Part shown: in pieces, positions 43,641 to 51,304 of the stretch
Position numbering within the stretch: position 1 is the stretch's first letter
Layout of the letters: the number at the start of each line of letters is the position of its first letter
Source: a virus
IMG/VR virus record: IMGVR_UViG_3300035181_001013
Coordinates: 1-64,000 of that record
Length of the DNA: 64,000 nucleotides
Reading direction: 5' to 3' (one strand)
The notes under the pieces: model-generated
Database searches by the model: none
What the model was told of the DNA's origin: nothing
Seen by the model: the letters and a program-made list of their open reading frames with translations, nothing else
Program-made: the position numbers and the translations under genes

Positions 43641-44852
43641 AATTCCGCTAGTTCCCAGCGTATTTAAACCAATATTCCGAATATTAATCGCAGCGTTAAT
43701 GTCTCTATCGTGTTCAGCATTGCAATCACATTTCCACTCTCTATCTTTTAGAGTCAGAGAATGATTTAATGCTCCACACGATGAGCACATTTTAGAAGAT
43801 GGAGCAAATCTAGGGATATTGACAACCAAACCACCTGTCTCTGCTAGTTTATGTTTAAGTTTTTCTTTAAACATTCTCCATCCAGCAGATTCGATTGATT
43901 TAGCCAACTTTCTGTTCTTGACCATTCCGCTAATATTCAGGTCTTCCATGCAAACAACTGAGTGATTTTTGGTTATCAAATCAACTAGTTTCCACTGGAA
44001 GTCTTTTCTTTTATTTGCTACAGATCTGTGCAACTTAGCAACAGATTTTCTTGCTTTGATTCGATTGGAAGATCCTTTAACCTTCTTAGAGAGTGATTGT
44101 TGTTTTCTCTTTAACAACCGAGAACTCTTCTCAAGGTCCTTGGGATTAGCAATCTTCTTTCCATTGCTCAACACAGCAAAATCTTTAATTCCAACATCAA
44201 TTCCGATAACTTCGGCATCAGAAAACAATGTTCTTGGTTCTACATCAGCAATCTCGCACAAAACAACTGCGTTCCACTTATCACCTACTTGTTTAAATGT
44301 AATATTTTTCGCTTTCCCCTGAAGTTTTCTATTGATTTTCCACGAAATCCATCCGATTTTAGGCAATTTTACGCCTTTATTCGATAACTTAAAACCACCA
44401 GGAACTCGAAATGAATCATTGTTTTCTGTCTTTTTCTTAAATTTAGGAAATCCAGTCTGTTTGGTTTTCCTTGCGATTTTTGCTTTGATTGATTTATCTA
44501 AATCCCTGTTTTTCTGCTGCAAAACCTGGCTATTCACCTCTTCAAGCCACGGAATCTCGGCCCTCAACTTCGTTGTCATCCGGTTCATATCGAACTGAAA
44601 ATTAAACTTCCCCTCAGCAGCATATTTGTCAATATTTGCTTTTAACATTTGGTTCCACAACCAACGAACTGATCCACCTGTCTGTTTCAGCGCGGTTTCC
44701 TGATCTGTTGTCGGATTTAATCGGAACGTGTATGCTTTATGCAAGTGGTGTTCTCCCTTTGTATAAGAGTATTTATGGGGGAAGTTAGAAGAGAGATCAA
44801 CTAATTCATCCCCGATGTTGAAGCATCTGGGGTTTTCTTAGTTGAGAGATTG
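43515..44852 (-). mobile_element. IS605-type tnpB-only insertion sequence
   Basis: 1338 bp bounded by CAATCTCTCAACTAAG (left end, at 44852) and ...GGGGTAGTTCACA (right end, at 43515). It lies next to TTTAT with no target duplication. Both ends carry hairpins. It has tnpB but no tnpA, so mobility needs a transposase from elsewhere. The mini-element at 36982 shares both ends. Confidence 0.85.
43521..44744 (-). CDS. tnpB: TnpB RNA-guided nuclease
   Basis: 407 residues. RuvC-type residues are Asp183 (GIDVGIKDFA), Glu267 (MEDLN) and Asp346/348 (EHDRDINAA). The zinc ribbon is CSSCG...CDC (320-341). N-terminal start YTFRLNPTTDQE and RWLWNQML match TnpB helix-turn-helix segments. TnpB proteins are guide-RNA-directed DNA nucleases, the ancestors of Cas12, that keep their element in place after excision. 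All catalytic residues are present, so it is probably functional. Confidence 0.92.
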   Translation of the reverse strand: MHKAYTFRLNPTTDQETALKQTGGSVRWLWNQMLKANIDKYAAEGKFNFQFDMNRMTTKLRAEIPWLEEVNSQVLQQKNRDLDKSIKAKIARKTKQTGFPKFKKKTENNDSFRVPGGFKLSNKGVKLPKIGWISWKINRKLQGKAKNITFKQVGDKWNAVVLCEIADVEPRTLFSDAEVIGIDVGIKDFAVLSNGKKIANPKDLEKSSRLLKRKQQSLSKKVKGSSNRIKARKSVAKLHRSVANKRKDFQWKLVDLITKNHSVVCMEDLNISGMVKNRKLAKSIESAGWRMFKEKLKHKLAETGGLVVNIPRFAPSSKMCSSCGALNHSLTLKDREWKCDCNAEHDRDINAAINIRNIGLNTLGTSGIYACGVASDGDIAYDISSYAMMKQENLGVGLEAPNALALG

Positions 44853-44902
44853 ATAAAAAGCAATATTTTTGATATTTCGTACAAAGTAATATAACAGTTT
44901 CA

Positions 44903-45028
44903 ATGTATAACTGGCCGCCTTGGTTATATTGGATTTGGGGACAAACGATTCGAACGATTCTATTACCCTTGGTGTTGATTGTTAGATTGTTTGAGTGGGT
45001 TTATAAATACACTAACATGCGGGAGTAG
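44903..45028 (+). CDS. 41-aa membrane peptide
   Basis: MYNWPPWLYWIWGQTIRTIL, LPLVLIVRLFEWVYKYTNMR: Trp-rich start and one hydrophobic helix. The 3' end overlaps tRNA-Gly by 10 bp. No ribosome site. Tentative. Confidence 0.35.
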   Translation: MYNWPPWLYWIWGQTIRTILLPLVLIVRLFEWVYKYTNMRE

Positions 45029-45095
45029 CTCAGTTGGTTAGAGCGCAACTTTGCCAAAGTTGAGGTCGAGAGTTCAAGTCTCTTTTCCCGCTCCA
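45019..45095 (+). tRNA. tRNA-Gly (GCC)
   Basis: Canonical cloverleaf: GCGGGAG/TTCCCGC, D-arm GCTC/GAGC, anticodon loop TTGCCAA, T-arm GAGAG-TTCAAGT-CTCTT, CCA. Confidence 0.92.
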
Positions 45096-45142
45096 AAAAT
45101 TCTTTCTTAATGGAGATAAACATTAAGTGGTGGGTTGACTTT

Positions 45143-45165
45143 AAACGGGCTTCGGTCCGTTTTTT
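45143..45165 (+). terminator. Factor-independent terminator
   Basis: AAACGGGC-TTCG-GTCCGTTTTTT with a TTCG tetraloop, after tRNA-Gly. Confidence 0.85.
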
Positions 45166-45173
45166 GTTATCTG

Positions 45174-45202
45174 TTGACATCACAGTAATTTAAGTGTAAA
45201 AT
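45174..45202 (+). promoter_or_regulatory. sigma70-like promoter
   Basis: TTGACA, 17 bp, TAAAAT. Confidence 0.75.
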
Positions 45203-45234
45203 TCAGTTATGTTCAAAATTACAGAGATAATCTG

Positions 45235-45748
45235 ATGATTCGTTACGCCGTTCAATATACGCACACTTCCTCAAATAAGATTTGTTATGAGTCTATTGGT
45301 AAGGGTTCATCAGAGAACCGCCAAGATGCTCACCTTTACACAAACTCCAAACTCGCTAACGACAAAGTTAGGTATTATTCAACAACACCCCCAGTGGTAT
45401 ACAAACGTCGAGGTTGTTCCCGTTGAAGCAATTTGTCCTGACGACAAATTTCATTTAATGAATGATGAACTAATGATGATTAATCACAAATGTATGAAAG
45501 AAGAGTGGCACGATCGCTGTTGTTGTAACTGTTTCTGGCGATGGACAGATTATGGTCACCCCTGGACAAACAAAACTAGCGTTACTACTCCAAGAGGTTA
45601 TGTTTGTGCTAGTCCTGAGCTTTGGCGTGATGGTGAAATGAGTGTGTTGAGTGAATGGGGTGAACACGGACTTTGTGAAGTTTGGACTGGAAAAGATGAA
45701 GTAGTGTTAACGATTGATTATAAACAAAGAAACAAAAATGAATCTTGA
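45235..45748 (+). pseudogene. Gene frameshifted at a run of five C
   Basis: ATG 45235 gives MIRYAVQYTHTSSNKICYES ... NDKVRYYSTT and shifts at CCCCC (about 45390). The other frame continues PQWYTNVEVVPVEAICPDDK ... HDRCCCNCFWRWTDYGHP ... GLCEVWTGKDEV. One C less restores a 170-residue protein with a CxxC/CxxCF zinc site. The first part resembles the 25648 protein. Confidence 0.6.
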
Positions 45749-46220
45749 AATCGAACGAAAGTTTCTAGTAAAAAACGATAATTGGAGGAACAATATCGTT
45801 CGAACTTTTCATATTAAACAAGCATACATTGCTCCGAATACTCGAGTTCGGATAAAGACTGAATCTGTTCCCCAGGTCCTGTCTTGGTACAGAATGACTA
45901 TTAAAAAAGACACTGGTGATATGTTGAGGCGGGAGGAATTCGAATTTGATATCGAACCAACGTTAGCTAAAGAGTTATTTTCAGCTTTTGAACATAATTC
46001 CATAGAGAAGGTTCGTTACATTGTTAAAAATAATTATCACTTGTGGGAAGTTGATGTGTTTGGGGGAAAACACGAGGGGCTTATCGTAGCCGAAATCGAG
46101 TTTAATCAAAACAAATCTCAGCTAGAAATTGATAGTTTAATTTTACCAGATTGGGTCGGTGAAGAAGTTACGAACGACCACCAATACACTAACAGTTGTA
46201 TTGCTTTTAATAGGGTCTAA
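45738..46220 (+). CDS. CYTH-domain triphosphate hydrolase
   Basis: 160 residues from MNLEIERKFLVKN (start at 45738). The ExExK signature (Glu4, Glu6, Lys8) opens the CYTH tunnel fold; TRVRIK, YRMTIKK, RREEFEFDI and EVDVFGGKHEGLIVAEIEF supply the other inward-facing charged strands. CYTH enzymes split inorganic or organic triphosphates (tripolyphosphate, thiamine triphosphate) or, less often, make cAMP. The NeuTTM-like short form suggests tripolyphosphatase. Confidence 0.85.
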   Translation: MNLEIERKFLVKNDNWRNNIVRTFHIKQAYIAPNTRVRIKTESVPQVLSWYRMTIKKDTGDMLRREEFEFDIEPTLAKELFSAFEHNSIEKVRYIVKNNYHLWEVDVFGGKHEGLIVAEIEFNQNKSQLEIDSLILPDWVGEEVTNDHQYTNSCIAFNRV

Positions 46221-46221
46221 T

Positions 46222-46476
46222 ATGATGAATACAGAAATTTTTAAATTTGCGGCTCAATATACCATATTCGACCCTTCTAATCGTGAACATAGGACAATTG
46301 TTTATGAATTTTTACGAACGAAATCCTGGCGGCACACAAATGTTCGTTTTGTGTTGGAACGTTCCTATTCGGATGTAATCCGCATGATTACAGAAAAATT
46401 GGCTGACTATTACATGAAAAACGAGTTTAATTTTTCCAAAAATGAACCCACTATTCATGCGGGAATTGGTATTTAA
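46222..46476 (+). CDS. 84-aa conserved phage protein
   Basis: MMNTEIFKFAAQYTIFDPSN, then REHRTIVYEFLRTKSWRHTN, VRFVLERSYSDVIRMI. I recognise the pattern F(x)QYTVxxPxNxEHRxIVYxxLxxxxW...RFxLExxYxxV from other phages; unassigned. Its last residues (NEPTIHAGIGI) are encoded by a copy of the dispersed hairpin CCCACTATTCATGCGGG, so that repeat has become part of the gene's end. Confidence 0.65.
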   Translation: MMNTEIFKFAAQYTIFDPSNREHRTIVYEFLRTKSWRHTNVRFVLERSYSDVIRMITEKLADYYMKNEFNFSKNEPTIHAGIGI

Positions 46477-46526
46477 AGTCAGCGAACTCCTTGTTTATAG
46501 TAAATAAATTCAATGAGAAACATTTG

Positions 46527-46555
46527 TTGACATTATTTAAAAGAACAAGTAATAT
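46527..46555 (+). promoter_or_regulatory. sigma70-like promoter for the CTA tRNA
   Basis: TTGACA, 17 bp, TAATAT. Confidence 0.7.
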
Positions 46556-46567
46556 TAGCAAATGATT

Positions 46568-46642
46568 GCTCAATTGGCTTAATGGTAAAGCAGGTGCTTC
46601 TAAAACACTTGACCGTCGGTTCGATTCCGACATTGGGCACCG
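46568..46642 (+). tRNA. tRNA with CTA anticodon (candidate amber suppressor)
   Basis: Canonical spacing throughout: GCTCAAT, TG, GCTT-AATGGTA-AAGC, A, GGTGC-TTCTAAA-ACACT, TGACC, GTCGG-TTCGATT-CCGAC, ATTGGGC, A, CCG. Loop positions 34-36 read CTA, which would decode UAG. The C31-A39 pair is mismatched. A nine-base loop reading TCT (Arg) is less likely because it breaks the normal arm lengths. CCA is CCG. Confidence 0.6.
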
Positions 46643-46643
46643 A

Positions 46644-46812
46644 GAAGTTAGAAAAGGGTGTGGTTCAATTCCACAGGAAGGGATCCGAAGCTCTATAAAG
46701 GACCGAGCGTTTCTAACGATGATTAAAAGTGTAGTAAATTGGAGATAACATCAATGATCAGGACTGGTACGCCATTCTTTAGTGAAAAACAGACCGTCTA
46801 CACTTTTGTATT
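46644..46812 (+). ncRNA. Two-domain structured RNA
   Basis: Domain 1: GTTAGAAA pairs with TTTCTAAC and holds a T-arm-like TGTGG-TTCAATT-CCACA. Domain 2: AAAAGTGTAG pairs with CTACACTTTT. No reading frame. It is placed between two tRNAs like the RNA at 10317. Confidence 0.45.
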
Positions 46813-46815
46813 AAT

Positions 46816-46891
46816 TGCGGGGTAGAGGAGGTAGTTCATCACCGGTCTCATAAGCCGAAATAGGTCAGTGCAAGTCTGACCCCCGCTACCA
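46816..46891 (+). tRNA. tRNA-Met (CAT), initiator-like
   Basis: TGCGGGG/CCCCGCT with an unpaired first position (T1 x T72), as in initiators; anticodon loop CTCATAA, T-arm GTCAG-TGCAAGT-CTGAC, CCA. Confidence 0.7.
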
Positions 46892-46965
46892 AGATTATAT
46901 TGTTAGGCGGTCAAAGAAGGTGTTTTGTACTGAATGTGATTTTGAAGTTAGTACAAAATTAGTTG

Positions 46966-46994
46966 TTGACGATACGAAATAAAAGTAGTAAAAT
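46966..46994 (+). promoter_or_regulatory. sigma70-like promoter, first of three in the RNA block
   Basis: TTGACG, 17 bp, TAAAAT. The hairpin TTTTGTACT...AGTACAAAA lies just upstream (46922-46957 region) and may end transcription from the tRNAs. Confidence 0.75.
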
Positions 46995-47004
46995 AGACTT
47001 TGAG

Positions 47005-47125
47005 TTGTTTTTGTTGTGTTGTGCTCTCGCAAGGAGCTCACCCAGGTTGGTTTGGATTGTTCTTCGAAATCAACCAGGAGAAGGCAAGGTGGTTACATGA
47101 GGAGTAAACAATACAACAAAAATAA
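47005..47125 (+). ncRNA. About 120-nt RNA with long closing stem
   Basis: TTGTTTTTGTTGTGTTGT pairs over 18 bp with ACAATACAACAAAAATAA, enclosing GCTC-TCGCAAG-GAGC and GGTTG...CAACC. A long end-to-end stem around small internal hairpins is the general plan of Y RNAs, and a Ro-like gene lies 2 kb downstream. Promoter at 46966. Confidence 0.6.
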
Positions 47126-47137
47126 TTTAAATATCTG

Positions 47138-47166
47138 TTGACTTAATGAAGAAGTTAGTATAAAGT
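47138..47166 (+). promoter_or_regulatory. sigma70-like promoter for the giant RNA
   Basis: TTGACT, 17 bp, TAAAGT. Confidence 0.75.
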
Positions 47167-47169
47167 ATA

Positions 47170-48290
47170 CAGATAGTATTAAGAAAGTCACTCTTTTAAT
47201 TAGTTCTGTGAATTCAGAACGTTTCATCAGAAACAATTTAAAAGATAAAGAATTACGCGCTTGTGCAAAGTAACCAACAGCGATGTTGTGAAAGCGGTAG
47301 GTCCTACAACTACCGCGCCCTGTAAGGGGTACAAACAAGCAAGCCTGACCTACTCCGAAAGGAGCTGATTATCGCCAACGGTAGTCATATGAGGGAAGTT
47401 AGGGGTGTGGAAAGAACGAATGTTTACAAGCCTGCTCTGCAGGGAACTTGGGCATTTGGAGAGTAACGGGTTGTGCCGACCTCACGCCTACACAAACTAG
47501 CCATCTCAAAAGGTAAAGGGTAGTACAGTGGTCCGAACCCGCAAGTAAGGGCTGTTGTGCAAGTTGAGGGGGTTTTGGTACCTGTAATAGGGTGTCACGA
47601 TTCCTGAAAACTGGTTGAGTAGTCGGCAGATGAAAAACATGAGGAGTGTGGTATTTTTATACTCAAAAGGTATGAAATCCACTGGAAACGCACTTCTTGG
47701 TAGGTTTAACAATGTTAGGGTTAACAGCCCATATAAATTTGGATTATATTACATAAAACGCAAAGACGTTTCCAGTGTAAAGTGAAAATGGCTTAATCCT
47801 TCAGCCGCAAGGTAATGAAGGCGTCCAAAACTCGCAAGGTCGAGGATGTTGAAAGAAAGTCGCACGCAGAGAGTTAGCGCTCTTGTACAGCTCGCAAGGT
47901 TGGCGGTAGACAGATAATCGAGTAGCTTTACATGTTGGTGGAAAAGCAACCACTTAAAAAATGCAGTCATGTTGATAGACATAGTTGTGCGAAAGCTGAT
48001 TATGTGGATAAGAGAAGAACTCTAGCTGTAGCAGGTGATGAGATAATGTCTCGAAGGTATCAATAGTATAGGTTTAATCTCAACCTTATACAAAGTAAAT
48101 GCCTCGATTGAGGTGTCTGCTTTAAACAATCTGTGTAGAACCTCCCTTGTAAAAGGGGTTAGAGAGTTGGTAATGCAGATTGTTTAAAGCATACTTGTGA
48201 ACTGTCACTTTGAAAAAAGAGAGTACACGCTCTTGATAAATCGTGTCAATGGGCCAGACCATTGGGAAAAATTTTCCGATAACTGCGAAT
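47170..48290 (+). ncRNA. Giant structured non-coding RNA, about 1.1 kb
   Basis: No rightward reading frame. Many GNRA/UNCG-capped hairpins appear: CTCC-GAAA-GGAG, GCCGCAAGGT, CTC-GCAA-GG, CAGCTC-GCAA-GGTTGG, GCGCCCTGTAAGGGGTAC, and long-range pairs such as GTTTAAAGCA/TGCTTTAAAC flanking 48118-48199. Size, tetraloop density and the tRNA-linked position resemble the phage-borne GOLLD and ROOL RNA classes. I cannot confirm membership by eye. Confidence 0.65.
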
Positions 48291-48297
48291 AATATCG

Positions 48298-48326
48298 TTG
48301 ATTTTTGATTTTAATCACCGTAAAAT
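48298..48326 (+). promoter_or_regulatory. sigma70-like promoter, third in the RNA block
   Basis: TTGATT, 17 bp, TAAAAT. Confidence 0.7.
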
Positions 48327-48342
48327 GTCTTTATTGAAGTTT

Positions 48343-48494
48343 AAGACGCACACAGCAATCTTTTGACTTGAGTTGTGGAGAATCTGGGAAGTGGAGGAGA
48401 TTGCTCTTGTGAAGCTTCCCAATGGAGACTACAACAAAAACGTGCTACCGTGTTTCAATACGGTAGGTGTTGACCGAGCTTCGGTTGGCGTCTT
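48343..48494 (+). ncRNA. 152-nt structured RNA, AAGACGC/GCGTCTT family
   Basis: AAGACGC pairs with GCGTCTT at the ends. Inside are AGCAATCT/AGATTGCT, CTACCGT-GTTTCAAT-ACGGTAG and ACCGA-GCTT-CGGT, with GGGAAG...CTTCCC as an alternative pairing. Its opening AAGACGC(AC)ACAGCAA resembles two shorter elements at 48972 and 63169. Confidence 0.6.
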
Positions 48495-48518
48495 GTTAAA
48501 TTAACGAAAAGGACCAAA

Positions 48519-48740
48519 ATGACTACCAAAAAAGCAAAGAAAGATCAAGCGGTTGCAGTGATTATTGGAAAACCCAACCGGCATTTTAAGTTACCGGGAT
48601 CAATTAAGCGTATGATGGCTTCAATTGAAGATAAGCATGCACGTGATGCATACAAACGTGCTATGATTTCAGCTGAATTGACATACCAAGCAAACAAAAA
48701 GAAGCGTGTTGAACGAACTGATACTAGTAAAGACGAATAA
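48519..48740 (+). CDS. 73-aa basic protein
   Basis: MTTKKAKKDQAVAVIIGKPN, RHFKLPGSIKRMMASIEDKH and a helical ARDAYKRAMISAELTYQANK. AAAAGGACC ribosome site. It directly follows the structured RNAs and is coupled (TAATGG) to the next gene. Basic and helical, so RNA binding is possible but unsupported by a motif. Confidence 0.6.
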   Translation: MTTKKAKKDQAVAVIIGKPNRHFKLPGSIKRMMASIEDKHARDAYKRAMISAELTYQANKKKRVERTDTSKDE

Positions 48741-48964
48741 TGGATTCTCAACCAGTTATTAATTTTAACACCGTATTGGTGGAAATTTCAAAACTGGAAC
48801 TTAATCCAGGTGATGTTTTAGTCATAAAAGTTCATGACGATTCTCTATTTAAGAAGAGTAAAATAATAGAAATTTCGAACGCACTTGACAAAGCGTTGCC
48901 TAAAGACGTAAAAGCAGTTATAGTTCCACCACAATATGAATTTCAAGTTATAAGAAATCTTTAA
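48740..48964 (+). CDS. 74-aa hypothetical protein
   Basis: MDSQPVINFNTVLVEISKLE, LNPGDVLVIKVHDDSLFKKS, then DKALPKDVKAVIVPPQYEFQ. A beta-alpha-beta layout with LxPGDVLVIKV. I know similar small proteins from other phages without a role. It lies between the RNA block and the Ro-like gene. Confidence 0.6.
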   Translation: MDSQPVINFNTVLVEISKLELNPGDVLVIKVHDDSLFKKSKIIEISNALDKALPKDVKAVIVPPQYEFQVIRNL

Positions 48965-48971
48965 TAGTTTA

Positions 48972-49033
48972 AAGACACTAACAGCAATCGCATAATACAC
49001 TAGACATTTAATCTAACCAGTAAAATGTGTCTT
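48972..49033 (+). ncRNA. Short AAGACAC...GTGTCTT element upstream of Ro-like gene
   Basis: AAGACAC TAACAGCAA ... GTGTCTT closes a 62-nt element ending 5 bases before the AAAAGGAG ribosome site of the Ro-like gene. Related to 48343 and 63169. It may be a protein- or ligand-binding leader. Confidence 0.5.
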
Positions 49034-49050
49034 GATAAAAGGAGAAACAA

Positions 49051-50553
49051 GTGAGCAAAGAATTTGTGGATGCCCTTTCTATTACAACCAATGTAGCACA
49101 CACGGAAAATGGTGCTGTTGCATTTGATACAACCAAATCAGCTATGTTGGATTTGTTTGCACAGGGTGGTGCACTCCGCAATCGTGATGATGATGAAATT
49201 CTTCATTTGTTTTCAAAAGCTTATGCAGAAAATGCATTGTTAGCCACTCGTGCTATGTTCTATTTCAGGGACGCTCGTGGTGGTCAAGGTGAACGTGATA
49301 CGTTTAGAAAGCAATTAAAGTGGTTGATTAACGTTAACCCTGACGCTGTCCGTAAAAACATTAAACTTATTCCATACTTTGGACGTTGGGATGATTTGTA
49401 TGTGTTATTTGATACAGAACTTGAAACAGATGCGATTGCACTAATCTTTACACAGATTACCGAAGACGTGGCATCTGAACATCCCTCGTTGCTTGCAAAA
49501 TGGTTGAAAAGTGAAAACGCTTCTTCAAAAGAAACGAAACGACTTGCAACAAAAACTCGTAAGGGTCTTAAATTAAGATCCAAAGCATATCGCTTGATGT
49601 TGAGCACTCTTCGTAAGAAAATTAACATTGTTGAACGGTTGGTGTCTGCCAATCAGTGGGATAGTATTGAATACAGTGCCGTTCCCTCTCAAGCTAACTT
49701 GTTATATGGGAAAGCTTTTTTCGCGCACGATGCTGAACGCCGTAAGAAATTCTTGGATTCTTTAAAGACTGGCGAAAAGAAAATCAATGCGAGTGTTCTT
49801 TTTCCATATGAAATCGTCCGCAAAGCATTTACGATGGGCAGGAACACACCACAACACGAACGCCAACTCATGGATGCGTTGTGGGACGCTCTTCCAAACT
49901 ATATTGGAGATAAACAAGAAAATGCTCTTGCTGTAGTTGATGTGTCTGGTTCTATGGCTGGTCTTCCATTGGAAGTTGCCATTTCGGTTGGAATGTATTT
50001 GGCTGAACGTAACACTTGTGAAGCTTATCATAACAAGTTCATTACTTTTAGCTCTACACCTCAACTACTTAAAATTCAGGGAGCTGACCTTGTTGAAAAA
50101 ATAGCCAATATGAATAGTTCTGCATGGGAAATGAATACAGATATTCAAGCTGTGTTCCGTTTGATTCTTACTGTTGCCAAACAAAACAAGTTAGCACAAT
50201 CTGAATTACCACAGAAGTTGTATATCATTTCTGACATGGAATTTGATGCCGCTACAAGCAACGCTAGATATTCTTATGAGCATCAAGGTCGGGGTATGGT
50301 TGACGAAAAATTATTCCAAACAATTTCTAAAGAATTTGGTGAGTGTGGATATACAATGCCCAATTTGGTGTTTTGGAATGTTGATGCTCAGAACCAACAG
50401 TTTCCAATGAGTATGGATGAGCGTGGTTTTCAAATGGTTAGTGGATGTAGTCCGTCTATCTTTAAGCATACAATAGGTGGAGAATTTTTGTCTGCTTATG
50501 ATTTGATGCTTGATGTTATTAACAGTGAACGTTATCAACTCGTTACAATTTAA
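49051..50553 (+). CDS. Ro60/TROVE-related DUF2828 protein with vWA domain
   Basis: 500 residues from GTG with GGAGAAAC upstream. N-terminal helical domain includes FYFRDARGGQGERDTF (71-86) and LIPYFGRWDDLYVL, both typical of DUF2828 and TROVE repeats. The C-terminal von Willebrand A domain has the metal site DVSGSMAG (297-304), NTDIQAVF-like and SDMEFDAA blocks. Ro proteins bind misfolded RNAs and Y RNAs as rings, and in bacteria help RNA decay machines. Location beside the structured-RNA block supports an RNA role, which remains inference. Confidence 0.82.
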   Translation: MSKEFVDALSITTNVAHTENGAVAFDTTKSAMLDLFAQGGALRNRDDDEILHLFSKAYAENALLATRAMFYFRDARGGQGERDTFRKQLKWLINVNPDAVRKNIKLIPYFGRWDDLYVLFDTELETDAIALIFTQITEDVASEHPSLLAKWLKSENASSKETKRLATKTRKGLKLRSKAYRLMLSTLRKKINIVERLVSANQWDSIEYSAVPSQANLLYGKAFFAHDAERRKKFLDSLKTGEKKINASVLFPYEIVRKAFTMGRNTPQHERQLMDALWDALPNYIGDKQENALAVVDVSGSMAGLPLEVAISVGMYLAERNTCEAYHNKFITFSSTPQLLKIQGADLVEKIANMNSSAWEMNTDIQAVFRLILTVAKQNKLAQSELPQKLYIISDMEFDAATSNARYSYEHQGRGMVDEKLFQTISKEFGECGYTMPNLVFWNVDAQNQQFPMSMDERGFQMVSGCSPSIFKHTIGGEFLSAYDLMLDVINSERYQLVTI

Positions 50554-50568
50554 CTTTTGGAATATAAT

Positions 50569-50922
50569 ATGAGTAAATATACACCAGATTGTTGGGTTAA
50601 GGTCAAATTCACAAATGATGAATTTGGAGAAATAGAAAAGATTTTTGCAGGTTGGTATGGTGGATACCTTAATGGTGACAGTTGGAAGTTAAGTTCAGGT
50701 ATTACACAACAAGAAGAATTCGATGACCGTTATGAATTTACAAATTCTTCTGGTTCCGTGTATGTTTGTTATAAGGGGTCTGAACGTATGAGTGGTTTAA
50801 TGGGTAGTGTGTATGCGTCATTTGCGGAACAGATTCGAGAAGCAAATGAACAAAACTCAACGAACAAAACTTTAATGGAAATTATTCCTGTAACAGGAGA
50901 CAGCGATGTTGTAACGAGTTAA
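50569..50922 (+). CDS. 117-aa conserved phage protein
   Basis: MSKYTPDCWVKVKFTNDEFG, KIFAGWYGGYLNGDSWKLSS, GITQQEEFDDRYEFTNSSGS. I recognise the block YTPDxWVxVKxT...AGWYGGYxGxDSWKLSSGI from many phages infecting Gram-negative bacteria; unassigned, about this length. The ATG at 50569 is preferred over a TTG four codons earlier. Confidence 0.7.
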   Translation: MSKYTPDCWVKVKFTNDEFGEIEKIFAGWYGGYLNGDSWKLSSGITQQEEFDDRYEFTNSSGSVYVCYKGSERMSGLMGSVYASFAEQIREANEQNSTNKTLMEIIPVTGDSDVVTS

Positions 50923-51010
50923 AGAGGGAGATTGGTTTGGAAAGAAACTGGTCGGTGTGTTGGAGAAAGAATTTGTTATTGGGGACAAAGTTGTTCGAGT
51001 AAATAGTATT

Positions 51011-51098
51011 GGAAGTATGCCAGAGCGGTTTATTGGCGCTGCCTTGAAAGCAGATGGTCCGAAAGGGCACGTGGGTTCAAATCCTACTACTTCCGCCA
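51011..51098 (+). tRNA. tRNA-Ser (TGA), second gene
   Basis: GGAAGTA/TACTTCC acceptor, anticodon stem CTGC/GCAG with loop CTTGAAA, long variable arm TGGTCCGAAAGGGCA, CCA. Confidence 0.85.
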
Positions 51099-51127
51099 AA
51101 CACAATAGAAGTAAATCGTGCAAATAA

Positions 51128-51300
51128 ATCAAGATTGTCGTCCTTGATGTATCAACAAAGACAAAATTCGCCCTGGATACGAAATTCACGATTGTCCAAA
51201 TATGAAAAGAGACCCAAAAGATAAAGACATGGACACAGAAGGGTATAAATGTGATGTGTGCGGACGGCGCGATTGGTTATATTATAGTGAGAGGAGTTAA
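51128..51300 (+). pseudogene. Small zinc-type gene broken by frameshift
   Basis: One frame reads IKIVVLDVSTKT, the next, after ACAAAATTCG, reads KIRPGYEIHDCPNMKRDPKD ... YKCDVCGRRDWLYYSER. Adding one A joins them into a 57-residue protein with a CxxC site. The start codon appears lost (ATC). A 32-codon product from ATG 51202 is possible. Confidence 0.5.
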
Positions 51301-51304
51301 ATAA

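Noticed and set aside
47093-47982. Leftward frames of 60-80 codons inside the RNA block
   Set aside because: They have no ribosome sites or promoters and coincide with strongly paired sequence, where reverse frames arise by chance.
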